Shown here: positions 52,553 to 61,138 of the stretch, in pieces
Position numbering within the stretch: the first letter of the stretch is position 1
Layout of the letters: every line of letters begins with the position of its first letter
NCBI RefSeq assembly: GCF_030295745.1
Contig: NZ_AP027291.1
Coordinates: 5,270,001 to 5,334,000, forward strand
DNA from: Mycolicibacterium sp. TUM20985
Lineage (GTDB): Bacteria; Actinomycetota; Actinomycetes; Mycobacteriales; Mycobacteriaceae
Reading direction: 5' to 3'
Length of the DNA: 64,000 nt
Made by a program: the position numbers and the translations under genes
Notes under the pieces: generated by a model
Database searches by the model: none
Told to the model about the DNA's origin: nothing
What the model saw: only the letters and a program-made list of their open reading frames with translations

Positions 52553-55318
52553 TCAGTCCGACACCCCGTCCATACGACTGCCCAGCTCGGCCCTCGAGCT
52601 GATGTGCAACTTGCGGTACACCCGAGACAGTTTGGCCTCCACCGTCTTCGGGCTCATGTAGAGGTTCGCCGCAACGTCACGGTTCGTCATCCCCGAGGCA
52701 GCGAGCCGGGCTACGCGAAGTTCAGACGGAGTCAGCGTCGTTTCGGGCGGCGGCCCGCCGTCGGCAAGTGCCAGTTCATCGCGAGCACGTCGCGCCCACA
52801 AGGGCGTGCCGAGCCGCTCGAAGTCGGCCAGCGCCGCCCCCAGACTCGTCGCCGCATCGTCGCGTCGACGCAGCTTGCGCTGTAGTTGGCCAAGGAAGAG
52901 TTGCGTACGAGCGCGCTCGAAGGGCATCGGCACCCGATCGTGTTGGGTCATGGCTCGTTCGGTGGCCTCCAGAGCACCGTCGAGATCGTCGCGGGCTGCC
53001 TGCAGCATGCCGCGACACCGCCCTGCGACGGCAAGCAACCACGCCCGGTCCAGGCGAATGCCATTGCTCTCCATGAGGTCGACCCAGCCGGCGGCATCCT
53101 CGAGCCGGCCAAGCTCGACCATCGCCTCCACGGCATCGGGGAGGAACCACGACGAGATGATCTCCATCGATCCAGGTGCTCGGGCCACGGCGGCGAGAAG
53201 CGGGTCGAGGACCGCGAGCGCTTCGGCGTAGCGGCCGAGCGAGACCTCGAGGAAACCCTCTGTCATCACGGGCCATCCGGACAGGTTGGCCGCACCGGAC
53301 CGGAGACCGGCCGCAAGCCCTTCGGCACACGTTCGACGAGCCTCCTCGACCTCGCCGGCATGGGCGGTCCACAGCGCGGTGACCGTCAGGGCGACGTAGC
53401 GCGGGACGTCCCCGTTGAGCTGCAGCGCGCGCTCCATCGCTTCCTCGGCCTCGGCGGCGAGCGCATCGAACTCTCCGCGCCACACGCTGAGTATGCCGAT
53501 GTGAAAGGTGGCGAAGATCAGGTCGCCATCCTCTCCGTATTCGACGGAGCGCCGCTTGATGACGGCCAGTTCGTCTCGCGCGCTGTCGAGTTCGCCGTTC
53601 CACGCCGAGAGCAGTGCACTCTGCACGTTGGCCCGAATCGCCATGGGCACGTTGACGTCATGATTCTGCAGTTCGACGGCGCGGTTCACACTTTCTCGGT
53701 CGAGTCCGTCTCCGTGCATGAAGCGCAGGGTGGTTCGCATGGACAGTGCCTGACTGAGAAGGTGGGCCAGCGGCGGCGATTCGCACAGCTCGACGGCCTC
53801 GTCGACGCTCTGGCTGGCTTCGACCGCACGCCCCGAATTGATCTGGGCGAACGCCAGGAAGACAAGAGCCTCGGCCCGGAACGCCGGGTCGTCACCAACC
53901 TCGTCGAGTGCTCTCTGCAGCATGTCCGCAGCGTCGGTGAAACTGTCGTCGAACATCCGCACGACGCCGAGCAGGTGGCGTGCTCGCGCGCGGAGTACAC
54001 CCTGTCCGAGTGCTGCGATCGTCTCCTCGAGCAGGCTACGGGCGCGTTCGGAGTCTCCTGCATTGAAGTGCAGACCCGCCAGGGTGATTCGACGCTGCGG
54101 TGTGTCCCCGCCGAGCGCGAGTGCCAGGTTGACGAGTTCGGCTGCTGCCCCGGGTGCGCCCCTGTTGCGCGCGATGTCGGCTGCGGCGTCGAGCTCGGTC
54201 AACGTCGCCGGATCCCCGGTCGTCGCAGCCAGCGCAAGATGCCGGGCCCGCGACTCGGGGTCGTCGATGAGCTCGGCAAGGCGGTGATGCATCGCGCGGC
54301 GGGTCGCCGGGGATGCCCGTTGGTACACCCCCTTGGCGAGTATCGGGTGGCTGAACCGGATTCGATTCCCGTCCAGGCTGATGATTCCTTGTGTCTCGGC
54401 GGGTTCCAGCAGTTCGACGAGGTCGCCCACCTCGGTGTCGACGGCCCGGGCGACCAGGTCGACCGTCGGTGCCGGAAGGCACGAACTGGCTAGCAGAGCG
54501 ACTTCGTTGGCCGCACCGACGCCGTCGATGCGGCGATCGACGAGCTCGGTCAACGACGGTGGCAGGACATCCCCGCCGCCACCGGTGTCTGCGTTGATCG
54601 ATCTCGCCAACTCGATTGCGTAGAACGGATTTCCACCGGACGTCTGGTGGATGTGCAACATCGTCGGGCGTGGATAGGAGCGTCCGAGACGCTTGGAGAT
54701 GACGGCGTGTAGGGCTCCTACGCTGAATGGGCGCAGGGAGATTCGATGAAACCGATCTGGTTTCGGAGACTGGAACCAAGAAACCGAGGACAGGTCGGCC
54801 GTACGCACCGTGCCAAGCATCGCGACGGGACCGGAGATGCGGCGGCCGACCGAATCGAGTACGCGCACGCTCGACGAGTCGAGCCACTGCAAGTCGTCGA
54901 TCGCGAGCAATAGCGGGCTTTCCTTGGCGAGGTGTTCGACGACGGACAAGAATCCTGCGGTGATCGCGCGCTGGTCGGTCACGACGTCACGGTCGCCCAT
55001 GTCCCTGGTGCGCGGCATGATTCGGTCCACTGCTTGGCGCTGGGGCGCGGCGAGGTCGGCCCAGGCCGACGGCGCGACCGAGGCCAGAAGGTCGGCCAGC
55101 GCCGTGTACGCCATGACCGACTCCGCGGCCGTTGGCCGCGTCGACAGGACTCGGATGCCTCGGTCGCGAGCTTCGTCGAGGGCCGTCAGCCAGAGCGTCG
55201 TCTTGCCGATGCCCGGCTCGCCTTCCAGTAACAGCGCCGCCGGTGCAGACGAGGCCGCATCCAGAAACCGAGCGATCTCCAACGCCTCTAGCGCTCGAGC
55301 TACATTCACAGCGCTCAC
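52553..55318 (-). CDS. LuxR-family regulator with AAA ATPase domain (LAL type), copy 2
   Basis: A 921-residue regulator, the same length as the gene at 47166 and alignable to it end to end. Walker A is GEPGIGKTTLW, Walker B LLLAIDDLQWLD, and the C-terminal helix-turn-helix LTPSELRVARLAASGMTNRDVAANLYMSPKTVEAKLSRVYRKLHI. The middle is a TPR-like helical array. Such proteins sense a ligand through the ATPase/TPR part and activate promoters as oligomers. Start GTG 55318. It is transcribed towards the lipoprotein gene and away from the second lipoprotein, 72 bp downstream of the latter's stop. It has no island box of its own. Confidence 0.93.
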   Translation of the reverse strand: MSAVNVARALEALEIARFLDAASSAPAALLLEGEPGIGKTTLWLTALDEARDRGIRVLSTRPTAAESVMAYTALADLLASVAPSAWADLAAPQRQAVDRIMPRTRDMGDRDVVTDQRAITAGFLSVVEHLAKESPLLLAIDDLQWLDSSSVRVLDSVGRRISGPVAMLGTVRTADLSSVSWFQSPKPDRFHRISLRPFSVGALHAVISKRLGRSYPRPTMLHIHQTSGGNPFYAIELARSINADTGGGGDVLPPSLTELVDRRIDGVGAANEVALLASSCLPAPTVDLVARAVDTEVGDLVELLEPAETQGIISLDGNRIRFSHPILAKGVYQRASPATRRAMHHRLAELIDDPESRARHLALAATTGDPATLTELDAAADIARNRGAPGAAAELVNLALALGGDTPQRRITLAGLHFNAGDSERARSLLEETIAALGQGVLRARARHLLGVVRMFDDSFTDAADMLQRALDEVGDDPAFRAEALVFLAFAQINSGRAVEASQSVDEAVELCESPPLAHLLSQALSMRTTLRFMHGDGLDRESVNRAVELQNHDVNVPMAIRANVQSALLSAWNGELDSARDELAVIKRRSVEYGEDGDLIFATFHIGILSVWRGEFDALAAEAEEAMERALQLNGDVPRYVALTVTALWTAHAGEVEEARRTCAEGLAAGLRSGAANLSGWPVMTEGFLEVSLGRYAEALAVLDPLLAAVARAPGSMEIISSWFLPDAVEAMVELGRLEDAAGWVDLMESNGIRLDRAWLLAVAGRCRGMLQAARDDLDGALEATERAMTQHDRVPMPFERARTQLFLGQLQRKLRRRDDAATSLGAALADFERLGTPLWARRARDELALADGGPPPETTLTPSELRVARLAASGMTNRDVAANLYMSPKTVEAKLSRVYRKLHISSRAELGSRMDGVSD

Positions 55319-55390
55319 ACAGCCAACATCTCACACCATCTTGCGCAGCGTCTGGTGAAAGCAGCAAGCATGTGCTCGTCCCGCGCGACG

Positions 55391-55951
55391 TCACTCGGGG
55401 ATCTGCGGCCCGATCTTGCGCGCGAGGTCGACGGCGGCATCGTTGGCGGAGCCATCGCTGACCATGCTGAGGACCGCCACCTGGACCGAGTTGGCCCGAC
55501 CGCCTGCCACGAATTCGACGGCACCCGCACCCGCGAATCGCATCCCGTCCGGCCCGGGCGTGTACATGCCCTCGAGCCCTGGCTCGGGATCCCGCAACGA
55601 GCCGCTAGCCGCCGTGCCGGGACTGCCGATCTCGACGCTCACCGATTCGAGGCTGTCCGGGTTCTCCCAGACGCACCGCGAATCCGACGATGCGCCGTCG
55701 ACGGCGGTCCCCAGAAGCGCGGAGATGTCCCCCGGCGTCAGCAGTGAACACACGTCGATCGGCGTGCCGGACTCCTCACCGGCGGCCGCGATCGACGACC
55801 CAGACGACTCGGCGACGTCGAGGCCTGAACCGCCGCCCGTATCCGACGCCCCGCAGCCCACTGCAGTCGCGAGGATCGCGGCGAATACGAGTACGGAAGC
55901 ACGATGGCCGTCGACGTCGACGGAGCGCAGCGGGTACGGGAGTTCAGGCAT
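55391..55951 (-). CDS. Lipoprotein, DUF3558-like
   Basis: A 186-residue exported protein with lipobox ATAVGC at about residues 27-32, a Gly/Ser linker and the DUF3558 hallmark VCSLLTPGDISALLG ... RCVWEN with two cysteines. DUF3558 proteins are cell-wall-associated lipoproteins of mycobacteria and relatives with unknown role. Start ATG 55951 is exactly 6 nt after the TAGCGT -10 of promoter copy 4, so it is probably leaderless; GTG 55954 is less likely. Followed by the LuxR copy 2 gene on the same strand after 72 bp, so the two may be co-transcribed and give feedback. Confidence 0.85.
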   Translation of the reverse strand: MPELPYPLRSVDVDGHRASVLVFAAILATAVGCGASDTGGGSGLDVAESSGSSIAAAGEESGTPIDVCSLLTPGDISALLGTAVDGASSDSRCVWENPDSLESVSVEIGSPGTAASGSLRDPEPGLEGMYTPGPDGMRFAGAGAVEFVAGGRANSVQVAVLSMVSDGSANDAAVDLARKIGPQIPE

Positions 55952-55957
55952 CACTCG

Positions 55958-56000
55958 ACGCTATTCGCTCCGAGGCGTCGATAAATCAGGTGTTTCCCCA
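55958..56000 (-). promoter_or_regulatory. Regulon promoter copy 4: box plus -10
   Basis: On the minus strand TGGGGAAACACCTGATTT starts at 56000, two mismatches to copy 1, and is followed by ATCGACG. TAGCGT begins at 55963, 37 nt after the first T. It drives the DUF3558-like lipoprotein and possibly the LuxR copy 2 gene behind it. Confidence 0.7.
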
Positions 56001-56068
56001 TCTCTGCGCACACGATGCCGCGCTCGTCTCAGCGGAACGTCAGCCAGACGCCGGTATCTTGGTGAACC

Positions 56069-56767
56069 ATGACCACCACCACCCTGGCGTTGATGCCGGA
56101 CTTCCTGGACCCGCTGACGCTCATCGGGTACTTCGGTACGTGGGCGTTGGTGGGCCTTCTGGTCGTCGTCTTCATCGAGTCGGGCGTCCTGTTCCCCGTG
56201 CTCCCCGGCGACTCGCTGCTGTTCGTCGCGGGGATGCTCGCCGCGGGTACGGCCGCCCAGGCCGAGGCCGTCGACACCAACTTCCAGCTGTGGCAGCTGC
56301 TGGTGTTCATCCCCATCGCCGCCGTGGCGGGCAGCCAGGTCGGCTACTGGATCGGCCGCAGCATCGGCACGTCGATGTTCAAGCCCAAGGCGCGGTTCCT
56401 GAAGCAGAAGTACCTCGACGAGGCGCACGCGTTCTTCGAGGAACGCGGACCCTTCGCCATCGTGTTGGCCCGCTTCGTGCCGATCGTGCGGACCCTCGCC
56501 CCGATCACCGCAGGCGCCGCCAGGATGAACTACGGCGTGTTCACGCTCTTCAACGTCATCGGCGCCGTCGTGTGGGGCGTGGGACTGACGCTCCTCGGCT
56601 ACTGGCTCGGCCAGTTCGAGATCATTCAGAAGCTGCTGGAGCCCATCTTCCTGGTGATCGTGCTGGCCTCGGTGGCCCCGATCTTCTTCGAATGGCGCAA
56701 GCGTCGCAAGGCCGCCAAGCGTGCGGGCCTGGTGACCCCGGACGAGCCCGCCGCTGAGCAGGCCTAG
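56069..56767 (+). CDS. DedA-family membrane protein (Rv0364-like)
   Basis: A 232-residue DedA/SNARE-associated family protein with about five helices. Motifs: LTLIGYFGTWALVGLLVVVFIESGVLFPVLPGDSLLF, GSQVGYWIGRSIG, and FFEERGPFAIVLARFVPIVRTLAPITAGAARMNYGVF with the conserved Arg. DedA proteins are lipid-flippase-like and affect membrane homeostasis. ATG 56069 has TATCTT 8 nt upstream, a likely leaderless -10. A 49-bp relic of this gene's 5' end lies 9 kb away at 47040. The last 4 bp overlap the convergent LLM gene. Confidence 0.93.
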   Translation: MTTTTLALMPDFLDPLTLIGYFGTWALVGLLVVVFIESGVLFPVLPGDSLLFVAGMLAAGTAAQAEAVDTNFQLWQLLVFIPIAAVAGSQVGYWIGRSIGTSMFKPKARFLKQKYLDEAHAFFEERGPFAIVLARFVPIVRTLAPITAGAARMNYGVFTLFNVIGAVVWGVGLTLLGYWLGQFEIIQKLLEPIFLVIVLASVAPIFFEWRKRRKAAKRAGLVTPDEPAAEQA

Positions 56768-57681
56768 CCGAGGCCCAACGCCTTCGCCAGGATGCGCAAC
56801 GCCGGGCGCGGATCGGCGGTCGGGTCGGCACCGATGACCTGCACGACGACGTGATCGGCGCCGGCGTCGAGGTGAGCGTGCACGCTGGCCGCAGCGTCAT
56901 CCACCGATCCAAGTCCAATGATTCTGCGCGCCAAACGATCTGAGCCACCTCGGACCAGATCCGACTCGTCGAACCCCTGGCGCAGCCAGGAGTTCCGGTA
57001 GTTCGGCAGCCCGCTGTAGACGTTGAGGTGGCCGTGCGCGAACGCCAGCTGCTCCTCCGGGTCCCCGCCCACGACGACCCCCTGCTCGGAGACGATCCAC
57101 TTGTCCGGTCCGAGGATCTCGCGGGTCTTCGCCGACTGCTCCGGCAGCACCAGATAGGGATGCGCGCCGTCGGCGTGCGTCCCGGACAGCTCGATCATCT
57201 TGGGCCCCAACGCGGCCAGCAGCCGCACCGGCCGTCCGGCGCCCGGCTCGATCTGCTCGGGGACCGACGCCATCTTCTCCAGGTAGCCGCGCATGGTCGT
57301 CAGCGGCTTGTCGTATACCCCGCCGAAGCCGTACTCGACCAGCGGCGCATGGCTGACCCCGAGGCCGAGGACGAACCGGCCCGGGAACAGAGCGCTCAGC
57401 GTGCGGGCACCCGACTCGGCGGCCGACGCCGCCCTGGCGTGGATGTTCGCGATGCCGGTGCCGACGACGAGTCGCTCGGTGGCGGACAGGAAGGCGGCCG
57501 ACTGGGTCAGGCACTCCTTGCCCGTGACCTCGGGAATGAACAGCGACCCGAAGCCGAGTGCCTCGATCTCGCGGGCCACCTCCTGCGCGGCGGGCATGGC
57601 CCAGGTGTCGCTGGCCCACCAGACGCCGATCGTGCTCGGATAGTCGGTACGTGCGCGTTCAGTGTCGGTCACCCTTGGCAT
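56764..57681 (-). CDS. LLM-class F420-dependent oxidoreductase
   Basis: A 305-residue luciferase-like protein of the mycobacterial TIGR03620-type group, which is predicted to use F420: WWASDTWAMPAAQEVAREIEALGFGSLFIPE, VVGTGIANIHARAA, LFPGRFVLGLGVSHAPLVE and GADHVVVQVIG. Substrate unknown. F420H2 would come from Fgd1. It shares 4 bp with the dedA end (convergent) and is 105 bp from the 29-residue peptide gene upstream. The 208 bp between this start and the ferric-reductase-like gene otherwise hold nothing I can identify. Confidence 0.88.
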   Translation of the reverse strand: MPRVTDTERARTDYPSTIGVWWASDTWAMPAAQEVAREIEALGFGSLFIPEVTGKECLTQSAAFLSATERLVVGTGIANIHARAASAAESGARTLSALFPGRFVLGLGVSHAPLVEYGFGGVYDKPLTTMRGYLEKMASVPEQIEPGAGRPVRLLAALGPKMIELSGTHADGAHPYLVLPEQSAKTREILGPDKWIVSEQGVVVGGDPEEQLAFAHGHLNVYSGLPNYRNSWLRQGFDESDLVRGGSDRLARRIIGLGSVDDAAASVHAHLDAGADHVVVQVIGADPTADPRPALRILAKALGLG

Positions 57682-57786
57682 TCAATCAGCGCCGGCTCGC
57701 GGTGCTGCGGACACCCCGCTCGACGAGGGCGATGGCTGACCACTCGGTCTACTCGGCCCCCGCGTGATCGCCCTCGAGCAGACCTG

Positions 57787-57876
57787 TCACCGCAGGACGA
57801 GCGCAAAGACGACGCAGCACAGCAGAATGAGGGCCGCGACCGCGATGGCCGCTTGCTGGGTATATCGGTGTCGCAC
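57787..57876 (-). CDS. 29-residue single-helix membrane peptide
   Basis: A short reading frame with GTG 57876, AGGAA 5 nt upstream and a TGA at 57787. The peptide starts MRHRYTQQ and continues as one hydrophobic helix (AAIAVAALILLCCVVF) with a basic end. It begins 13 bp after the stop of the ferric-reductase-like gene on the same strand, so it could be a small subunit or stabiliser. Evidence is only the ribosome site, the position and the clean helix. Confidence 0.45.
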   Translation of the reverse strand: MRHRYTQQAAIAVAALILLCCVVFALVLR

Positions 57877-57889
57877 GGGGTTCCTGTCG

Positions 57890-59245
57890 TCAGACGAAGT
57901 TGAAACGCTCGGTGTGAACGTGGCCACCGGGTATCCCCAGAGTGCCGAGAGCATCCTCCATCGCGTCCTGCATCGCGTTGGGACCACAGATGAAGTACTG
58001 CAGGGTCCCGTATTCAGCGGGCAGGCGCCTGCGCAGCGTCTGGGCGGTGATGAACCCCTGCTCTCCCGCCCATGTGGGCGTGGGATCGGACACGACGTAG
58101 ATGACGGTGAGCACCAATTGCTCTGTCAGAGCGTCTATCTCCTCGCGAAAGGTCGCATCCTCGAACCTGGGAACTCCAAAGAACAGATAGCACGGCCTGC
58201 GTTCGTCGCGAGACGCGAAGGTCCGCAACATGCTCATCACCGGCCCGATGCCTACACCGCCGGCGAGGAAGACGAACCCAGGCCCGGAGTAACGGTCAGG
58301 CGAGAACACGCCATGCGGACCGTCGACATAGGCGCGGGTGGTCGGTGCAATTGCACCGACGGTCCCGGTGAAGTCGCCGAGTTCCTTGATGCTCATTTGC
58401 AAGGTCGTCGGATCATCTCCGTTGGAGGAGAACGAGAACGGGTGCTGTGTCAGTGCAAACGGTGATCGATTCAACGACAGCCATCCGAATTGCCCGGGGG
58501 CAAAGGTGAACCCGGCGTGTCGGACGGGACGCAAGGTGACCGTGTTGACGCCGCCACGTTCGGAGACCACCGACACGACTTCCCACGAACGTCGTCTCCG
58601 CAGCAGTGGTCGGGCGATGCGTACCCACAGGAACATCAGAAGGAAGCCCACCGTCATGACGACCCAGAGCAGACGCTTCCAGGGCTCGTTCACGTAGTGG
58701 CCGATCAGTTCGACGTGCACCAGCGCTGCGGTGATCGCGATGGTGGACAGCACCAAATGCATTGCCTGCCAAGCCTCGTATGAGAGGTGCAGCGCCGCGC
58801 GCCATACCGATGTCACGATCACCGCCAACAGACAGACGATCGCCAGGGTTCCGAAACGACCTGCCCATGGTGCTGTGAATGGGTTGACCCGCTCGATGTA
58901 CGTCGGATCTACTAGCACGATCAACAGGATTGGATGCGCAAGAATGAAACACGTTCCGACATAACCCATATAGCGGTGGAAGTGCACCAGCGCGTCTTCA
59001 CCGAACGGGGCCGCGACCGCCTTCACCCGGGCGACCAGCACGAACTGCAGACCCATCATCGACAACCCGACGAAACCCAGCGCGACGGTGAACTCCCGCC
59101 AGAACCCGCGATCGTCGTCGGCTACCCCGATGACGGCGAAGATCAAGGGAACGACGACGACGGCAACGTAAGCGCCGATCCACGCCGGAGTGCGCAACGC
59201 CGCTCGCACCCGCCGTTCTGCACTCAGGCCGAGACTACCGTCCAC
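57890..59245 (-). CDS. Ferric-reductase-like flavocytochrome oxidoreductase
   Basis: A 451-residue protein of the ferric reductase/NADPH oxidase superfamily. The N-terminal half has six helices with heme-ligand histidines in HFHRYMGYVGTCFILAHP and WQAMHLVLSTIAITAALVHVELIG. The C-terminal half is an FNR-type module: FAD motif HPFSFSS, GGVGIGPVMSMLR for NAD(P)H and FICGPNAM. It moves electrons from cytoplasmic NAD(P)H through FAD and two hemes across the membrane to an outside acceptor such as ferric iron or oxygen. A 29-residue membrane peptide gene follows at 13 bp. Confidence 0.92.
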   Translation of the reverse strand: MDGSLGLSAERRVRAALRTPAWIGAYVAVVVVPLIFAVIGVADDDRGFWREFTVALGFVGLSMMGLQFVLVARVKAVAAPFGEDALVHFHRYMGYVGTCFILAHPILLIVLVDPTYIERVNPFTAPWAGRFGTLAIVCLLAVIVTSVWRAALHLSYEAWQAMHLVLSTIAITAALVHVELIGHYVNEPWKRLLWVVMTVGFLLMFLWVRIARPLLRRRRSWEVVSVVSERGGVNTVTLRPVRHAGFTFAPGQFGWLSLNRSPFALTQHPFSFSSNGDDPTTLQMSIKELGDFTGTVGAIAPTTRAYVDGPHGVFSPDRYSGPGFVFLAGGVGIGPVMSMLRTFASRDERRPCYLFFGVPRFEDATFREEIDALTEQLVLTVIYVVSDPTPTWAGEQGFITAQTLRRRLPAEYGTLQYFICGPNAMQDAMEDALGTLGIPGGHVHTERFNFV

Positions 59246-59296
59246 AGCTCACCTGACCCATTCGATTCCTTGGTGCTTCGCTTGCCGTGCCTGACG

Positions 59297-61138
59297 CTAA
59301 TCCTTCGCCTCCAGCGCGCGGATCAGGCTGGCCGCATCCCACGGCCCGGAGTGGCGCCGTCCGTTGACGAAGAACGTCGGCGTGGACCCGAGATCCATCA
59401 ACTCGGCGTCCTGCGCGTCGTCCTGCACCCGGTGCAGAACCTGGGGCGAGTGCAGATCATCGTCGAACTTCGCGATGTCGATGCCGACGCCGTCGGCGTA
59501 GCGGTAGATGTGCTCCCATTCCAGGTGCTCCTGGAACTCGAACATCTTGATCGCCAGATCTAAGAAGCGGCCCTGCAGCGCGGCGGCCTCACTCGCCCGG
59601 GCGGCATCCATGGCGTGCGGGTGGACGCGCTCCAACGGAAGGTGGCGCCACACGTAGCGCAGTCGATCGGGACCGAAGTACTCGCGGACCTCGTCGATGG
59701 CGCCAGTGGCCCGGCTGCAGAACGGGCACTCGAAGTCGCCGTACTCGACCAGTGTCAGCGGCGCGTCCGGGTCGCCGCGCAGATGGTCGCGGTTCGGATC
59801 GACCTCGCGGATCAGCGTCATCCCGACGGCGACCGGCGGGCTCAGCCAATCGGTGATCCGGAACGTCACCCAGCCCACCGCCAGCGCCAGCACGGACGCG
59901 GCCAGGACGCCGACGCGCGCCAGGTCCTGCCGCTCCGGATCCTCGATGGCCAGGTCGATGATGAACAGCGAGATGGTGAACCCGATACCCGAGAGGGCGG
60001 CCCCACCGGCCACCCGGCGCAGGGTGAGACCTGGTGCCAGCACGCCCATTCCGGCCGCCCGCACCAGGGCCGTCGCGCCGGTGATCCCGATGAACTTGCC
60101 CACCACCAGCCCGGTGATCACGCCCCAGGTCAGGGGTGATCGCACGGCCGCGGACATCGTCTCGCCGTCCAGGCGCACACCCGCGTTGGCCAGCGCGAAC
60201 AACGGCAGGACGAAGAACGACACATAGGAGCCGAACCCCGTCTGCAGACGTTCGTTGATCGAGATGGAGTCGCGCAGGCTGCGGGTCGCCGCGCGCGCGT
60301 ACTCCGAATTCGGAGACTGCCGGAAGGCGCGGATCACCTCGACCGCCTCCTCGACACGCTGCCGCTCGGGGGTGAACACCGGGATCAGCAGCGCGACCAC
60401 CACGCCGGCCAGGGTCGGATGCACACCACCCATCGACAGGGCGATCCACAGCGCTACCGCCAGCACCGCGTAGGCGGGAACCTGCGCGGTGGGCAACAGC
60501 CGCACCGCCGCGAGCCCGCCGATGAGCGCCACGGCGACGAGCAGCGGGACCAGGCTGACCTGATCGGAGTAGAAGACGGCGATGGCCAGCAGTGCGCCCA
60601 CGTCGTCGACGACGGCCAGTGTCAGCAGGAACGTCCGTAACCGGGCCGGACACCTGGGGCCGACGATCGCCAACGCGCCCACCAGGAAAGCGGTGTCGGT
60701 GGAGATCACCACACCCCACGCTCTGGCGTCGTCACCGGACGGGTTCAACGCGAGGAAGACGAGCGCGGGCACCATCAGACCCGCGAGTGCCGCCACGACC
60801 GGTACCACGGCGCGGGCCCGGTCGGTGAGCTCACCGATGGTGAACTGGCTCTTCACCTCCAGGCCGACGATGAAGAAGAAGAAGGTCATCAGGCCGTCGT
60901 TGATGAGGTGCTTGACGCTCATCTCGGCGTGGAACTCGCCGAGGCGAAGCCCGACCTCGGTGCCCAGGACGTCGGAATAGCTTTGCGCCCAAGGCGAATT
61001 GGCCCACAGGATGGCGATGATGGTGAACGCCAGCAGCAGGGCGGCTGCCGTGTTCTCACCGCTGCGCGCGGCCGTCGGATCGCGGCCGAAGCGGCTCGGC
61101 GCGCGCCTGCTGGACCGCGGACCGTCGGTCGTGGTCAC
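59297..61138 (-). CDS. nhaA: NhaA Na+/H+ antiporter fused to a thioredoxin/DsbA-like domain
   Basis: A 613-residue fusion. Residues about 25-430 are NhaA with the ion-binding pair Asp178-Asp179 (LAVVDDVGALLAIAVFY), FFFFIVGLEVKSQ and STDTAFLVGAL. The last 170 residues form a thioredoxin-fold DsbA/DSBA-oxidoreductase-like domain with CPFC at 471-474 (YGDFECPFCSRATGAIDEV) and a cis-Pro loop near GSTPTFFVNG. Start GTG 61138 overlaps the acetoacetyl-CoA synthetase stop (GTGA). The fusion is known in some actinobacteria and may let redox state influence ion transport or place the redox domain at the membrane. Confidence 0.92.
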   Translation of the reverse strand: MTTTDGPRSSRRAPSRFGRDPTAARSGENTAAALLLAFTIIAILWANSPWAQSYSDVLGTEVGLRLGEFHAEMSVKHLINDGLMTFFFFIVGLEVKSQFTIGELTDRARAVVPVVAALAGLMVPALVFLALNPSGDDARAWGVVISTDTAFLVGALAIVGPRCPARLRTFLLTLAVVDDVGALLAIAVFYSDQVSLVPLLVAVALIGGLAAVRLLPTAQVPAYAVLAVALWIALSMGGVHPTLAGVVVALLIPVFTPERQRVEEAVEVIRAFRQSPNSEYARAATRSLRDSISINERLQTGFGSYVSFFVLPLFALANAGVRLDGETMSAAVRSPLTWGVITGLVVGKFIGITGATALVRAAGMGVLAPGLTLRRVAGGAALSGIGFTISLFIIDLAIEDPERQDLARVGVLAASVLALAVGWVTFRITDWLSPPVAVGMTLIREVDPNRDHLRGDPDAPLTLVEYGDFECPFCSRATGAIDEVREYFGPDRLRYVWRHLPLERVHPHAMDAARASEAAALQGRFLDLAIKMFEFQEHLEWEHIYRYADGVGIDIAKFDDDLHSPQVLHRVQDDAQDAELMDLGSTPTFFVNGRRHSGPWDAASLIRALEAKD

